NCBI GenBank assembly: GCA_030142905.1
Contig: JASJOG010000159.1
Location: forward strand, 620,001 to 684,000
Source of the DNA: Heliopora coerulea
Lineage: Eukaryota; Cnidaria; Anthozoa; Scleralcyonacea; Helioporidae
Direction of reading: 5' to 3'
Length of the DNA: 64,000 nt
The translations under genes were made by a program, and so were the position numbers. The stretch's first letter is position 1, and each line of letters begins with the position of its first letter. The notes below the pieces were generated by a model. It was not told the DNA's origin, made no database searches, and worked only from the letters and a program-made list of their open reading frames with translations. Shown piece after piece: positions 53,324 to 64,000 of the stretch.

Positions 53324-56300
53324 TTAAGCTAATTCGCTTGTTTGTTTATCATTGATTTCCATTTGGTTCATTGGCATCTTTTCTGCTGGTGTCGATTGTT
53401 CCGAGTTTTCATTCTTTCCACGACGTCTTCTAACCAGCAGCAAGCAAATGATGGTTAACAGGGTAAGTCCCAGCAAAACAGTTACCACAATGAAAGGTAC
53501 TTTAAAAGTTTCACTTGAGCTTCCTGAACATGTTGATCGCGAAGTAACTACATTCGAAACAAAGATTAAATAACATTCAAAAATTCAAATTAAAAAAATA
53601 ACACTACCATTATATCTTTCGTTTCCTCGACAATATGGTAACAAAGATAAGGACTGCTAATATGTTTTCAACAAAAGCCATTTCTAAAATGTATTGTTTC
53701 AATAATTTCAATAAATTATCACATAACTGCTATGTAAACCGTAATATTGTTGGGTATACAACCTATACTACGGTAAAGAGAGATCTTAAAAAGTCTTTCA
53801 TAATCTTTTGCGTGGACGGAGCCAAACGTCTGAAGAACGGGCAATTAACAACAACCATTATACGTTACGAAAGGTATGTCTGGGCAAGATTTCTAACTGG
53901 GGACTATAGAACTCTTGAAAAAATGGATCCCGTGTTCCCACGTAAATTTTGTAAAATAAGAAGTGAAACGTTCTCAGCAAACCTGTACGGATGTTTTTCT
54001 GGTTTTCTGATTATAAATTTGGGGTGAAATCTTCTCTTACATCAATTGTGTACAATGTGCTCTAGATTCAGATATTGCAGCCAAACCAGTGTTCTTATTT
54101 CCATGCTGTTGGCAAAGTACTGGAAGTCTCTAAAACGTTTCTAGTAGGGATTATTTGGAAAGGATGTATAAGATAATAATTTTATTTCACGCTCTTTACT
54201 TAGCCTCAGCTTACCTACATACTGTCACGCTATTTATTAGTTCAGTTAAATAATGTCCTCCTGTAAGTTTATGATAAGTAACATGACATGGAAGCTCGTG
54301 TTAAACCATCAGTAACCTTACAGAACTAGGGCACCCTCTGTTCTGCTTCGTACGAAAATATAGAATTAAAGCAATTTGAGAATATATTATGCATGTACCT
54401 TTAACTTTCTCGTAAGACTCTTTTCCCATTGTTTTGACTGGTGGAAAGAAGTCTGAGGAATATAGCAATCCCTGAGAAAGAGAATGAAAATTTGCAAACA
54501 CCAGCAAATAATATTTATTTCCGAAAATAAGCAAAAGTAATCCTTAACTGAATCATGCATGCTTTTTGGACGATGATCAAACGATAATAATTAAAATAAT
54601 ACCTGTTACACAACCCTCAGCGAGTAAATGCATTCTCGTTTTCTTGTGACGGCGATTGAAAAAGTATTGGACAAAACAAAATCCCAACGGCAAGAGCAGT
54701 AAGAGTGACACCAAATCACAACGGCGTAAAGTTAATAAGAGCGAAGATGAGGTGAATTAGTTAAAGATGTGATAAAACTACTGTCTGATAGTTACTTTAA
54801 AAGTACTTTTAAAATATTTCCAATTCATTGGTCATCAAACCTTAATTTTGAATTTTCGAAATGTCTCTTCACGGATCGTATTGGTTTTATATTTTTAAGT
54901 ATGCTTTGTGGCTCCATTCATTGAAAAATTATACAGTATGATGATTTTTAGTTAACGAAACTCTGTTTTAACAACTTTTTGTTTGTAGATATCAAAATGA
55001 AGGAAATAAAAAAAAAATATTTCGGTGACGGGGATAATTTTGAATAAAGTTTTTTACGGGCAGATAATTTTACGTGCAACTATTACAGATCAGGATTAAA
55101 CGTATTTCAACCAACCAGTATGTGTCAGATGGAAGTTAATAACAAATATCTCATTTTAGCCTGTTATTTTACTCTTGCTGCATGATGTCAGACGACTTCA
55201 CTCGTCAAGGAAGCATTTTTTGAACAAAAAGGGTTAGGCCGTTGTGGTGTATAAACCTTTATTTACAAACTCAACAATACAGTGACAACACACTAAAGGA
55301 TCACAACGCACACACCCAACGAAATCGACATCGTGGCGTGATGTGACGTCACTAGTCTCAGGACTCTACAGCCGTCATTAGAGGGTCTTCTATCCGAATA
55401 AGAAATTTGTTTTCTTACCATATTTTAACTATTTTAAGTAATTGAATTTGAAGGCAGTTGCTTACTTCCGTCAACTTCCTTACAAAAATTTCACATGCAT
55501 TTTCACATTTCAAAATAGTATTTCATATGTGAATTGTTTCATTCCATATATGAAAAGAAACTTTCATATGCGAAAATCCTCAAATTCCATATGTTTTTCT
55601 TCAATGTAAAATGACATGTGAAATTTTGATAAAGGGTTATTTGATGCATGTTTTCACCGAGTAATCTCTCGTATTATTGGTAGTATTCCAGATTTCAGAC
55701 GTGATAAGACAAAAATTTCACCAAGTCTATGGCCTATATCGTAACGATTCTTTCTCTTCTTTATCAATTTTTTTTCACGGTAAAAGGTATCTGATTCCAA
55801 GATAACGAGAGAAGATTTCTTGATGCCGCAAATTGAAAATTTTTTTTACAACAGGCCTTTTTCAGCTGGGCTAAAAACGCAACAATATCTGGAGAGGAAA
55901 CAAGTTCTAATGCTTTGTTTTTTTTCTTTAATTGTGTGCAAACCTCACCATTATTCATGGTTCCCATCGTTCTGAGTTATTTTTGGAAAGCGGCAAAAGG
56001 CCAATTGTATTTGCAAAAGATGTATTTTATAAGCACATTCAGTCTGTTATTGTAATACAGACCTTGTTAGAGTAAAACTTTTGAAACGCAGTGTATGTTG
56101 TATCCGGTGACAACGGCACGTTAAAATATTTCTTGTCTGCTGCACTATTCTTCGGTGTTCCAGTTAGTGCCGGATATATTTTTCCATCACCAACGGTAAA
56201 TTCTTCGTAACTACCAAAATCTAAAGCGTCAAACTCTACTGCAATATATGGTACTGGTGATCCAGATGCTTTGAGGTAATTCTCAAGATGGCCAGAGTAA

Positions 56301-59300
56301 AGTAAGGAGTTCGAAGGACTCATATCAGGAGGTAATGCCATCACAATAACTTGACAGTACCTAAAAATAGTTTGCTGTTCTTGGAAACAAACTTTCTAAT
56401 GAGAGCTAAAATAATACCAACCATACTAACAACAACAACAACATCAACAATAATAGTTACAGTTTCCAATTCACTAGGATAACTTGAGATCGTTGATAGA
56501 AATGTGTATGGGGAAATAGAAAACAGATCCTACATCTGGAAGAGTAGAGTCAGGAAAAGTGAATATAAGAAAGGGCTGTATCAGAGTGACAACTTGCCAC
56601 CATTATCGTTTATGTTAACAGTAATACCCCTAACCTTGGTGTTGAGAAGAGTTACAGTGGGATATGACTTGGGGAAGAAGCAAGGAGTCATAAATCACCC
56701 ATTATTTATGGACGATCTCAAACTTTATGGAACGACGGAGAAACAACGGTGAACACGGTCAGGATTTTTAGCTCGTACATTTTTATGGAATTTCGAGTTG
56801 TGAAATGTGGGATGCTATAGATGAAGAAAGAAAAGCAAATAAGGAGTGAAGAAATTATATTACTAAGTGAGGAAGAAATGATGATGAGAAAAAGATGTAA
56901 CAGGATAGAATAAAAGATTTAAGGATGAAGGAAAAAATAGAAATTGAGTGCCTCAGAAGAAGAAGGAATTTTCTGAAATTGAAATTCAATGGAATGATTC
57001 GCAACACAGCCATAAACTACAGAGCAGTTTCCATTAAAAGGATATGGAACAGGAATCATTAAGAGGACGAGAGAATAACAGGAAAGGTTAAATCGGAAGA
57101 AAAGGAAATTAATGTCAGTATACCGGGCATTCCATCGACAGGGTGATGTGGACATATTGTGTGTAAAACGAAATCTTAGTGGGAGAGGTTTGATAAGCGG
57201 CGAAGATTGTGCGGAGATTGAGATTAACCCTTTCCTGTCCGAGACGTCTCCCCTTGACAAGTAAAATCGTCTGGCGTTAGCCAGTGTAAAATTAAAAAGT
57301 CGGGTACCGACTGGAAAGGCTTAGGGAGATAGTATTTAATAGTTTACAGAAATATCTGATAGAAAGCCAAGAATTGATGACAGTAGCTAATAAATCGGCA
57401 GAGTGTACGATGTTGGGACAAGGACAGAACAAGAGGTGCAGACATGATGTGGTCGCACAAGCGATAAGGCCTGCCAATTAAAAAATGGTATGAACGTCAA
57501 GCTGAGAATGTGACAGAAAATAAAAAAATGAAGTTATTATGGGATATAGAAATCCAGACAGACAAAGTAATAGAATATTCAAGACCTAATATATTGCTAA
57601 CACTTTCTTCCAATTACTTTTAATGTGAAGGGTGGTCAAAAATAAATCAATGCCCGATGTACTTCGATGATAAACCATGTGACCACTTCACCTCTAATGT
57701 TCGTCAGAATATAGACGCTGGCGTTTTGAAACGATTCATGAATAATTTTCTCACCTAACTTCTCTTCTTGGTTCTTGCAAGTGTATGAGAAACGTTCCAT
57801 TTGTTACTGTTGATAGATTACATTTTGGAGCATCTATACAAATAAGTTTATGTTTTGATAAATATTAGATGGGCAACCATACCTAAAATGAAACAATAAC
57901 CCAGCCACGCATCCACATAACTAAATAAACGTAAACCTAAAGTCATAAAAACAACAGTTAGAATAACCATAAGAACATTTATAAGAATAAGCATAAGAAT
58001 AACCATAAGTATCACCACAGTCCCACCACTACCACAAGCGTTCACACAAACATAATAATTGAAAAACTAATAAAGGAACACTACCCTACTTTGCATTTCC
58101 TACAGTGGGAATTGCACGGCCTTTATAGTGTTTGCACGGGCCGTTATTGACGCAAATGGATGGTTAGACTGTTGAAAGAAATCTGATTTATGTGTGATGG
58201 AGGATTTTATTGATATACCAACGATGAAAAGACATGTGAATGGCAATGCATCAGTCATACCAAGTGTTCAGATTTTGTATGCCTCACCGACTTGTTCGCC
58301 AATTGAAACAAAATTACAAGCAGCATATCATTTTTGTCTTACCTGCATTGGTTATCTGAAAAATATCATTGCTGTAGTTCCCGAAACCAGCATCGGTTCT
58401 TGCCAATATTTTAACTTTGTATTTCGTGGCTGCGACCAGGTTACTTACACGCACACCATTGCCTTTTGTTATAATAATTCGATCACATTCTTCATTGGAT
58501 TGGGCATCCGCAATGCACAGTTTATAGCCAGTAATAATACCGTTTCTATGATGTGGGTGCGGCTGATTCCAAGAAATAGCGAACCTGGCATCATTTTCTG
58601 CAACTATTTTTACATCGATTGGCGGACCACTGGGAGCTACGGAAGCAAAACATGAATGACTTGCTTGAATCATTTTTGTTTCATCTTGAGTAAATGCTTG
58701 TTTTTGAATTTATCGTATTTCCCTGCATGCTAACAAGTGAGGAAAAATGACAAATCGTGGTATCATAGCAGGTGAGATGAGTTCAATGTGTGTCCATTGC
58801 AACAGAATAAATCATTCGAATTGCACATTCTGACTTTATAACCACATAAAATGGGCTGTCATAATTAAAATAACGTCTTCAAACAAAACACTTTTGAAAA
58901 CCTTCTCAACGTCAGTTTTATGCTTGTTACATCCCTCGGAGCATACTGTCCCTCGGTAATAAAACCAGCTTTTCCGGTTTTTTATTTTTAGTTCTTTGTA
59001 CTGGTTAACAATACCAGCTCTAACTAAGCTGCTCTCTTTATAAGGGTCATCCCCAGAATTATTACAGGAGGAAATCGAAGTATCCGGATTTCAATAAAAC
59101 CTATGCTGTTTGGTGGAGTGAATTTGGACAGTTCTTTTTTTCGCATGTGACGAAGGTAACTTTACTTAAGCAATTGCACAGAGTCGGAATCGAACCCTAG
59201 TAGCATACGTGAGATGCGTATTACCAATGTGCTAATAACATCCCAAATAAGGCTCTTCTTACCTGCTGTCCTAGTTTTGAATGTTATTTCTGCATTACGC

Positions 59301-62300
59301 CCATAACCATGTTTATTTCCAGCTTGCACTCTCAGCAAGTACAGAGTGTATGGCTTTAGTTGACTCAAATGTATATTTTCGTCTTTCGTTATATTTTTGA
59401 ATTCGACGTTTTTCCCATTTGACAGGCGAACTAGATAGTCAGTCAGTCGTCCATCACCATGTTCTGCAGGCTTGACCCATGACACATCAGCCGTTAACGC
59501 ACTGAAACTTGAAATTGTCAGATTATCTGGAGCAGTTGGAAGTAGTTCTGTGTCGAGAAAGGAAGTTGTTTACGGGTGGAATACAATTACAATTGACTTC
59601 TTTAGCTAACTTTAGAGATATATGTGATATTCTCTTAATTGATTTTGCAATGTTATATATACAAATTTGGCTCAGTTTCAAATCATGTCGATGATATCTC
59701 AATTTCATCAAGTCAGTTAAGGGTGACCTGATGTTCGTTGTAGTGAGGTTCATGTGAAAAAGTTTCCTTCAAACTTAATTTAGCATTTTGTATCTCGTTT
59801 AATCACACTCATATTTCGGATAAGTGTTACTACGGCAAATTTGTTTTTCTGTTCTTTATTTTTCTGATATAAAAATAAATAAGTAAACAAAAAACAAACA
59901 AACAACTAAACAACTTAATAACTAAAGAAATAAACAACAAATCAATGAATAAACAACTAAACAAATAGACACATAAATTGACAAATAAACAAAAAAACAT
60001 GTGAACATATGGACACGTAAACACGTAAACAAATAAAGAAATGAAAACATCCATTAGACTTTCAAGAGCTCAACTAGAATCATGCTGTTCAAGTACGCAA
60101 GACAGTTATCTAGCATAATCTATGTAACGATAAAGTAAGATAATTCCATACTGTGCCCACAAATTTCTAGTCGCATACACGGGCGTCCGCTCCAAGACCT
60201 TGGCAAGATCTTTATAAACCTAGCGCTGACCCACTCGTCCAAGATACTCGAAGACAACTTGTCATTGTCGTCAGAATTTGCAGGAAAGACCTTCAAGGGA
60301 TAGTGGAAATAATAATCAAGAAATTTGTTTGAAACATTTCCTCGAAGGCGTCGGAAGTTAATTAAAAGTGTATGGTAAAAAAACTACATATAATAATATA
60401 TAAATGCCATATAGCACTATATAAAGGACATTATATAGAACATCCATGTACCGTACGAAGACTTGACTTACTTTTTGTCATAATGTTTATTGTAAAAATA
60501 AATTTTTGCAAAGAAGAAAGAAAACTAGAAATTAGTAAATAAAATATTATACATTTATATACATATTATTGTTATAATTATAATTTATCAGTAAATATGT
60601 CAAATCATTTGTTGAAAAGTCTGCTATGAAACATACCTACCTTTCTTCCACCCACAGATGCTTCAAACCACTCCCTTTTGTTGTCAGAGTAATGAAATTC
60701 ATAGAACATCACCCAGTTCTTTCGAGAACGATCTCCAAGTGTTGACAGCTGAGATATGACATACTCCTGACCAAGATCGATTTCCAGGTAATCATTTCTT
60801 TCCACCGCACACCACGAGTGGTTACTTGAAAAAGCTACCTTGTCGGCGGTATGACCAGGTAGGGATTTGGAAGCAAAAAATCTGAATTGTGAAAGATCCT
60901 TACCACTTAGGATTGGCTCGGAACAAATGGTACCTGAAAAATGCCAAAGTCTAAGATGAGTCTGTTATAATTTTCATCGGCAACGATGGAAGTGCAGTCC
61001 TTAATTTATCTTTTTACAAAATGCATGTCTCTGTGATCAGAAAAAATCAAACCCGCGGGATAGTTTTGGAAATAATAACTAAATAATTGTTATAAAAAAT
61101 CATAAAAAATTTTCTTCTGGAAAGTACTTAAGTCTAAATGGGTTAATCTAATGCCAACCGACAATGTTACCAAATATAAAACAAACCTCGGAAAAGAAAC
61201 ATCTTGATACCCAACATATGAGAAAGTATACAAGACAAAATTGTTCTGACTATTGCTTTAACCAGTTACTTACCTTAGAAACTTTATATATAAAACTCAA
61301 AAATCCGAATGTTAACAATGGCTTAACCTGTTAACGCACAGTGTCCGATATATCGGACACCTAAGAACAAAAGAACCAGTGAGAGAACAAAGAAAAACAA
61401 AGAGAGAACAAAGAACAAAAGAAACAAAAAAGAGGACAAAGGAAAAACAAAGACAGAACAAAGAACAAAAGAAAAAAATTCATAAGTTAAAGGGTTGAAA
61501 GCTAGCAAAGAATTGCAGTTCCTTATTTAATATATAGTTATTCTAATTGTTATCTCTCATAGTTATCTCCAATACCATCACGTTTTCTGCTAGATTATTT
61601 AATATACCCCTGTGCATAAAACGTGATGATGCCATTGCGTCTTTATTAAATAGGCCTTAAACAACAAGCTTATGTATTTAGTTAGGTTTGACAATGACTG
61701 CGTAACTTACATAGTTGAAATATTACTTTCTCATTTTGTTTTGTGATTTTACTCATATTTTGGGGACCAAGATGCTTCTTTTCGGAATTTGTTTTATACC
61801 AAATGGGTTAAAGAAGCTTTTTAGGTACTTCTTTTGTTAATTCCTTATATTACGCTAACTATTTCACTGACGTTGCTTCAAGCCCCAGCTAATTATGCAT
61901 AAGAAAATGGAAGTGATTCTATGCATGTACAGTTTTCTTTGAATAGTATAGACGTTCGTCATTCCGATGGCAGCTGTAAGCTGTTAGTGTTACCCATTAT
62001 AGTGGTTCTTGACAACCTGTTAAGCGGGAGTATTTGAAAGGCAAAGTTTTTATGGAAATTTTAAATGCATTCTTGACTGGGAGAGCTGCATGTTTGCCGA
62101 CTCCTTCCGCATTTGACATATCAATGCTTTTTTCCATACATGGCTGCTATAATCACAAAAACTCTCCGTCATTTAAAGTTATACTACATTGCTCTTTTAC
62201 TAATCATTTTCGTGAAAAACAGCAACAACGTTCCTTCCAAAATATACAAAATGTAAACCCAAAATTCGAAATGTATACTCGAAATGACATGAGTTATTCT

Positions 62301-62858
62301 TTAAACGTTTCATAATGTAACAGCTACTTACAGGCAACGAAAGTCATCATTGTACATTTGTTTTCGATAGCAGTTAACTTCTCAAAGCAGCATGAAGAAA
62401 CATTCTCATTCCTGTTGCAATAAAAATTACCATGAATTGGGTGATAGTTGGCCACATCATCTTGAGCTGTAACTACAGGAAGATCCAGGTCTTCTGCTCC
62501 AGAATATCCAAGATTACGGCAAATAACTTCCTTTTCTGTATTTTTCCAATTCTTAACGCATAGTCGTTGCCAAATATCTGGCTTGGACTCTTCAAGGACC
62601 TCAACATAACCCTGTCCAGGTATGTTTTGTGACACAATTCTCACATTCTTTACTAAAACGACATTAAACTTGGTGTCATAATCATTATACAACAAGCACC
62701 TACAATGCCCACTAAAATACTCCTGCGTCAATAATTCAGCTTCGTTAACTTCATTAACTTTACGACAGATTTCACAACAGCACCAATTGTTTCTTGCACA
62801 TTGGCCTCGAATTATGGTTATAGTAAATATGTCAGGGCGGGATCGAGACTGTAGTGAA
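53324..62858 (-). CDS. SRCR / F5/8C / FN3x2 single-pass membrane receptor, 5' end uncertain
   Basis: Nine minus-strand exons with matching phases: ~62858-62332, 60933-60641, 60290-60152, 59547-59263, 58636-58343, 57833-57755, 56360-56063, 54471-54399, 53547-53324 (stop). Order: Cys-rich segment (CARNNWCCCEICRKV) and SRCR domain (GYVEVLEESKPDIWQRLCVK, EVICRNLGYSGAEDL); F5/8 type C domain split over two exons (NDYLEIDLGQEYVISQLSTL; FIKILPRSWSGRPCMRLEIC); two FN3 domains (LPTAPDNLTI...; PSGPPIDVKIVAENDARFAI...); a juxtamembrane module (YCQVIVMALPPDMSPSN, DTTYTAFQKFY) like that of receptor tyrosine phosphatases; TM VPFIVVTVLLGLTLLTIICL; tail RRRRGKNENSEQ...SELA of ~35 residues with no kinase or phosphatase. 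Likely cell adhesion or recognition at the plasma membrane. No signal peptide found, so upstream exon(s) lie beyond ~62860. Confidence 0.88.
55159..55236. repeat. TTAA-ended MITE, copy 8 (partial)
   Basis: TTATTTTACTCTTGCTGCAT, CAGACGACTTCACTCGTCAA, then GGGTTA. Lies in the last-but-one intron region of the receptor gene; the neighbouring solo LTR starts 6 bp later. Confidence 0.55.
55243..55370. mobile_element. Solo LTR (128 bp) with 5-bp target duplication
   Basis: Starts TGTGGTGTATAAACC, ends GGACTCTACA; flanked by GCCGT at 55238-55242 and 55371-55375. TTTATTTACAAACTCAAC resembles the Gypsy LTR's TTTATTT region in layout but not in sequence identity. Intronic. Confidence 0.75.
55490..55640. 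repeat. Cluster of TTTCATATGTGAAA-like palindromes
   Basis: TTTCACATGCATTTTCACAT, TTTCATATGTGAATTG, CATATATGAAAAGAAACTTT, CATATGCGAAAA, ATGACATGTGAAATTTTG. Third cluster of this type in the window. Confidence 0.7.
56480..57600 (+). mobile_element. LINE (R2/NeSL-like) reverse transcriptase relic in receptor intron
   Basis: The plus strand encodes YKKGLYQSDNLPPLSFMLTV and INHPLFMDDLKLYGTTEKQ, with the RT catalytic FMDD box, then in shifted frames MIRNTAINYRAVSIKRIWN, SIPGIPSTG, MKLLWDIEIQTDKVIEYSRP. This order matches the RT and post-RT region of R2-type elements common in cnidarian genomes. Many stops and frameshifts; a ~100-bp MITE is nested at 57224-57323. It lies in the intron between receptor exons 57755-57833 and 56063-56360, opposite in strand to the gene. 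Confidence 0.78.
57224..57323. repeat. TTAA-ended MITE, copy 9, nested in LINE relic
   Basis: TTAACCCTTTCCTGTCCGAG, CCTTGACAAGTAAAATCGTC, TGGCGTTAGCCAGTGTAAAA, ending CTGGAAAGGCTTA. Its insertion interrupts the LINE reading frame, so it is younger than that LINE copy. Confidence 0.78.
59865..60050. repeat. A-rich (AAACAAATAAAC)n low-complexity tract
   Basis: Degenerate repeats of AAATAAACAA and AACAAACAACTAAAC in the intron between the F5/8C and first FN3 exons. Confidence 0.9.
61341..61360. repeat. Perfect 20-bp palindrome
   Basis: GTGTCCGATATATCGGACAC reads the same on both strands. It sits in the intron between SRCR and F5/8C exons, just before a purine-rich tandem repeat. Confidence 0.9.
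61362..61482. repeat. Purine-rich minisatellite (AGAACAAAG units)
   Basis: Repeated GAGAACAAAGAAAAACAAAG and GACAGAACAAAGAACAAAAG units, imperfect. Intronic. Confidence 0.85.
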
Positions 62859-62872
62859 CGACGCTGGAGCAT

Positions 62873-64000
62873 CAGTACAACTTTGAAATGAAATAGAGAA
62901 GCTTAATATACTTCGTAATCGTCGTCAATAATCTATAGGTCGAAAATATACATTCTTAACTCAATTTTGCCAAATTCCGCCTCAAAATGATATCGGTCAA
63001 TTTATGAGTAAATTTGTTAAATATTGTCAGGAATTAAACGTAATGGTAATAAAATTGGTGTGTGAAGGCCAGGACGGGATCTATATGACTGAGTCGAGTT
63101 CCACACATATAGAAACCATCCTTTACATTTCACTGTGGAAGTGAGTCAAATGTGGATCTTGGTTTATCTTTAACTAGTTTGATAAGATAAGTTCAATAAA
63201 ATAGTGGAGAAAAGTCGTTATTATGCTTCTTCCTGCCCTGTCCGTGTCAAAGCGCTTCTTTAGATATCTGAGAGTGAACTCCGAACGAAAAGTTTTCTCT
63301 TTTAATCTATGACAAGAACGACTACGACATGTAAATTAACATGCATCAGGAAAGAATCTCGTCAGAGTGACCTTTTCCACGAGATCCTGGGAGGTCAAAA
63401 TGATCAGTAATGTGACAGCCATGTCGCTAAGCATAACACGACAAACCTATTAAAAATCTGTATACTATTTTCCAATGCTTAGATAACTTCTTATTCAGAG
63501 GATAACTTCTTATTTAGGGGATAAATTTATGTTGTCTAAAACCGCGGTCGCACGCAAAATGGCTATTGCTGTTCTCTTGCTGTCGCCCAAATAAACATCC
63601 TCCAGATGGCGAATTAATCCGCAGATAAATCCTAGCTAATGAACGGTGCTACTAATGCTAAGAAAATTCAAGTATTAATTTCACCCATGGAATAGTTTGT
63701 AATCTGGTCACACTTTAAATTAAAAATTATCTATTACTCTAAATTCGATTGATTACTCGAAAACACTTTAACGTCCTCTACCAATTATGATTAAATTTTT
63801 TGTATTGATGAATGAAACTCAACAACCATCTTGTGGGGTTATGGAAGTGTGGGACAACTACTCCAGCTGGGAGTTTATCTTTTGAATTGGGAGCTTGCCC
63901 CTGAAGGTCTTAAGCAACTCTTACTGTTTGAAATCTTCGGTAAGAATGATGGAGTAAATTTATTTAATTAGCCTAAGGTTGAGTAGTTGTAACTAGAGTT
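62873..64000. other. Upstream of receptor gene, unassigned
   Basis: Should contain the missing 5' exon(s) or the promoter of the receptor gene. Minus-strand reading shows no convincing signal peptide. CTTATTCAGAGGATAACTTC is repeated nearly in tandem at 63490-63530. No other feature seen. Confidence 0.4.

Noticed and set aside
53635..54027. 130-residue plus-strand ORF
   Set aside because: Lies in an intron of the receptor gene, antisense, with no recognisable motif or splice partner.
58194..58655. 153-residue plus-strand ORF
   Set aside because: Antisense of an FN3 exon whose minus-strand reading and splice sites are convincing.

Overview
The window is eukaryotic and reads as an invertebrate, most likely cnidarian (anthozoan or stony-coral type), genome. 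Genes have small exons and GT-AG introns, intergenic DNA is AT-rich, and the sequence is crowded with Penelope-like, Gypsy, PIF/Harbinger, hAT, mariner, LINE and tRNA-SINE copies. The organism is an inference; no rRNA, tRNA or mitochondrial gene is present to fix it.

Layout. (1) 1-5273, minus strand: 5' half of PPP4R3 (SMEK), four exons with phase-matched junctions; the gene runs off the left edge, and its 4.4-kb intron 3 holds a pogo/Tigger-like remnant. (2) 5274-21480: no host gene recognised apart from two fragments of a Crypton-derived (KIAA1958/DUF3504-like) family. It holds a Penelope-like 3' end with a complete hammerhead ribozyme core, two fold-back elements with 12-bp target duplications, a mariner MITE, a hAT element, a solo LTR and large simple-sequence blocks. 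(3) 21487-25602: a 4.1-kb PIF/Harbinger element with ~280-bp terminal inverted repeats. Its MADF-BESS gene (+) and DDE transposase gene (-) are interleaved, and both are broken. (4) 27528-52540: a minus-strand tandem cluster of one divergent class A GPCR family: three intact one-exon genes (27844-28812, 32832-33773, 40809-41777), two pseudogenes and two fragments. Intergenic DNA is duplicated along with the genes. A very young Gypsy element (identical 178-bp LTRs, 5-bp target duplication) sits inside the cluster. (5) 53324-62858, minus strand: a nine-exon gene assembled here from phase-compatible exons. It encodes an SRCR, F5/8 type C (discoidin), FN3, FN3, juxtamembrane, TM protein with a short non-catalytic tail; its 5' end is not resolved.

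The three gene neighbourhoods are not an operon. PPP4R3 is a housekeeping phosphatase subunit. The GPCR cluster and the adhesion-type receptor are both cell-surface sensing genes of lineage-expanded type. The most unusual material is the hammerhead-bearing Penelope relic, the palindromic elements with long target duplications, non-coding blocks duplicated with each GPCR copy, and a ~100-bp TTAA-ended MITE present about nine times.
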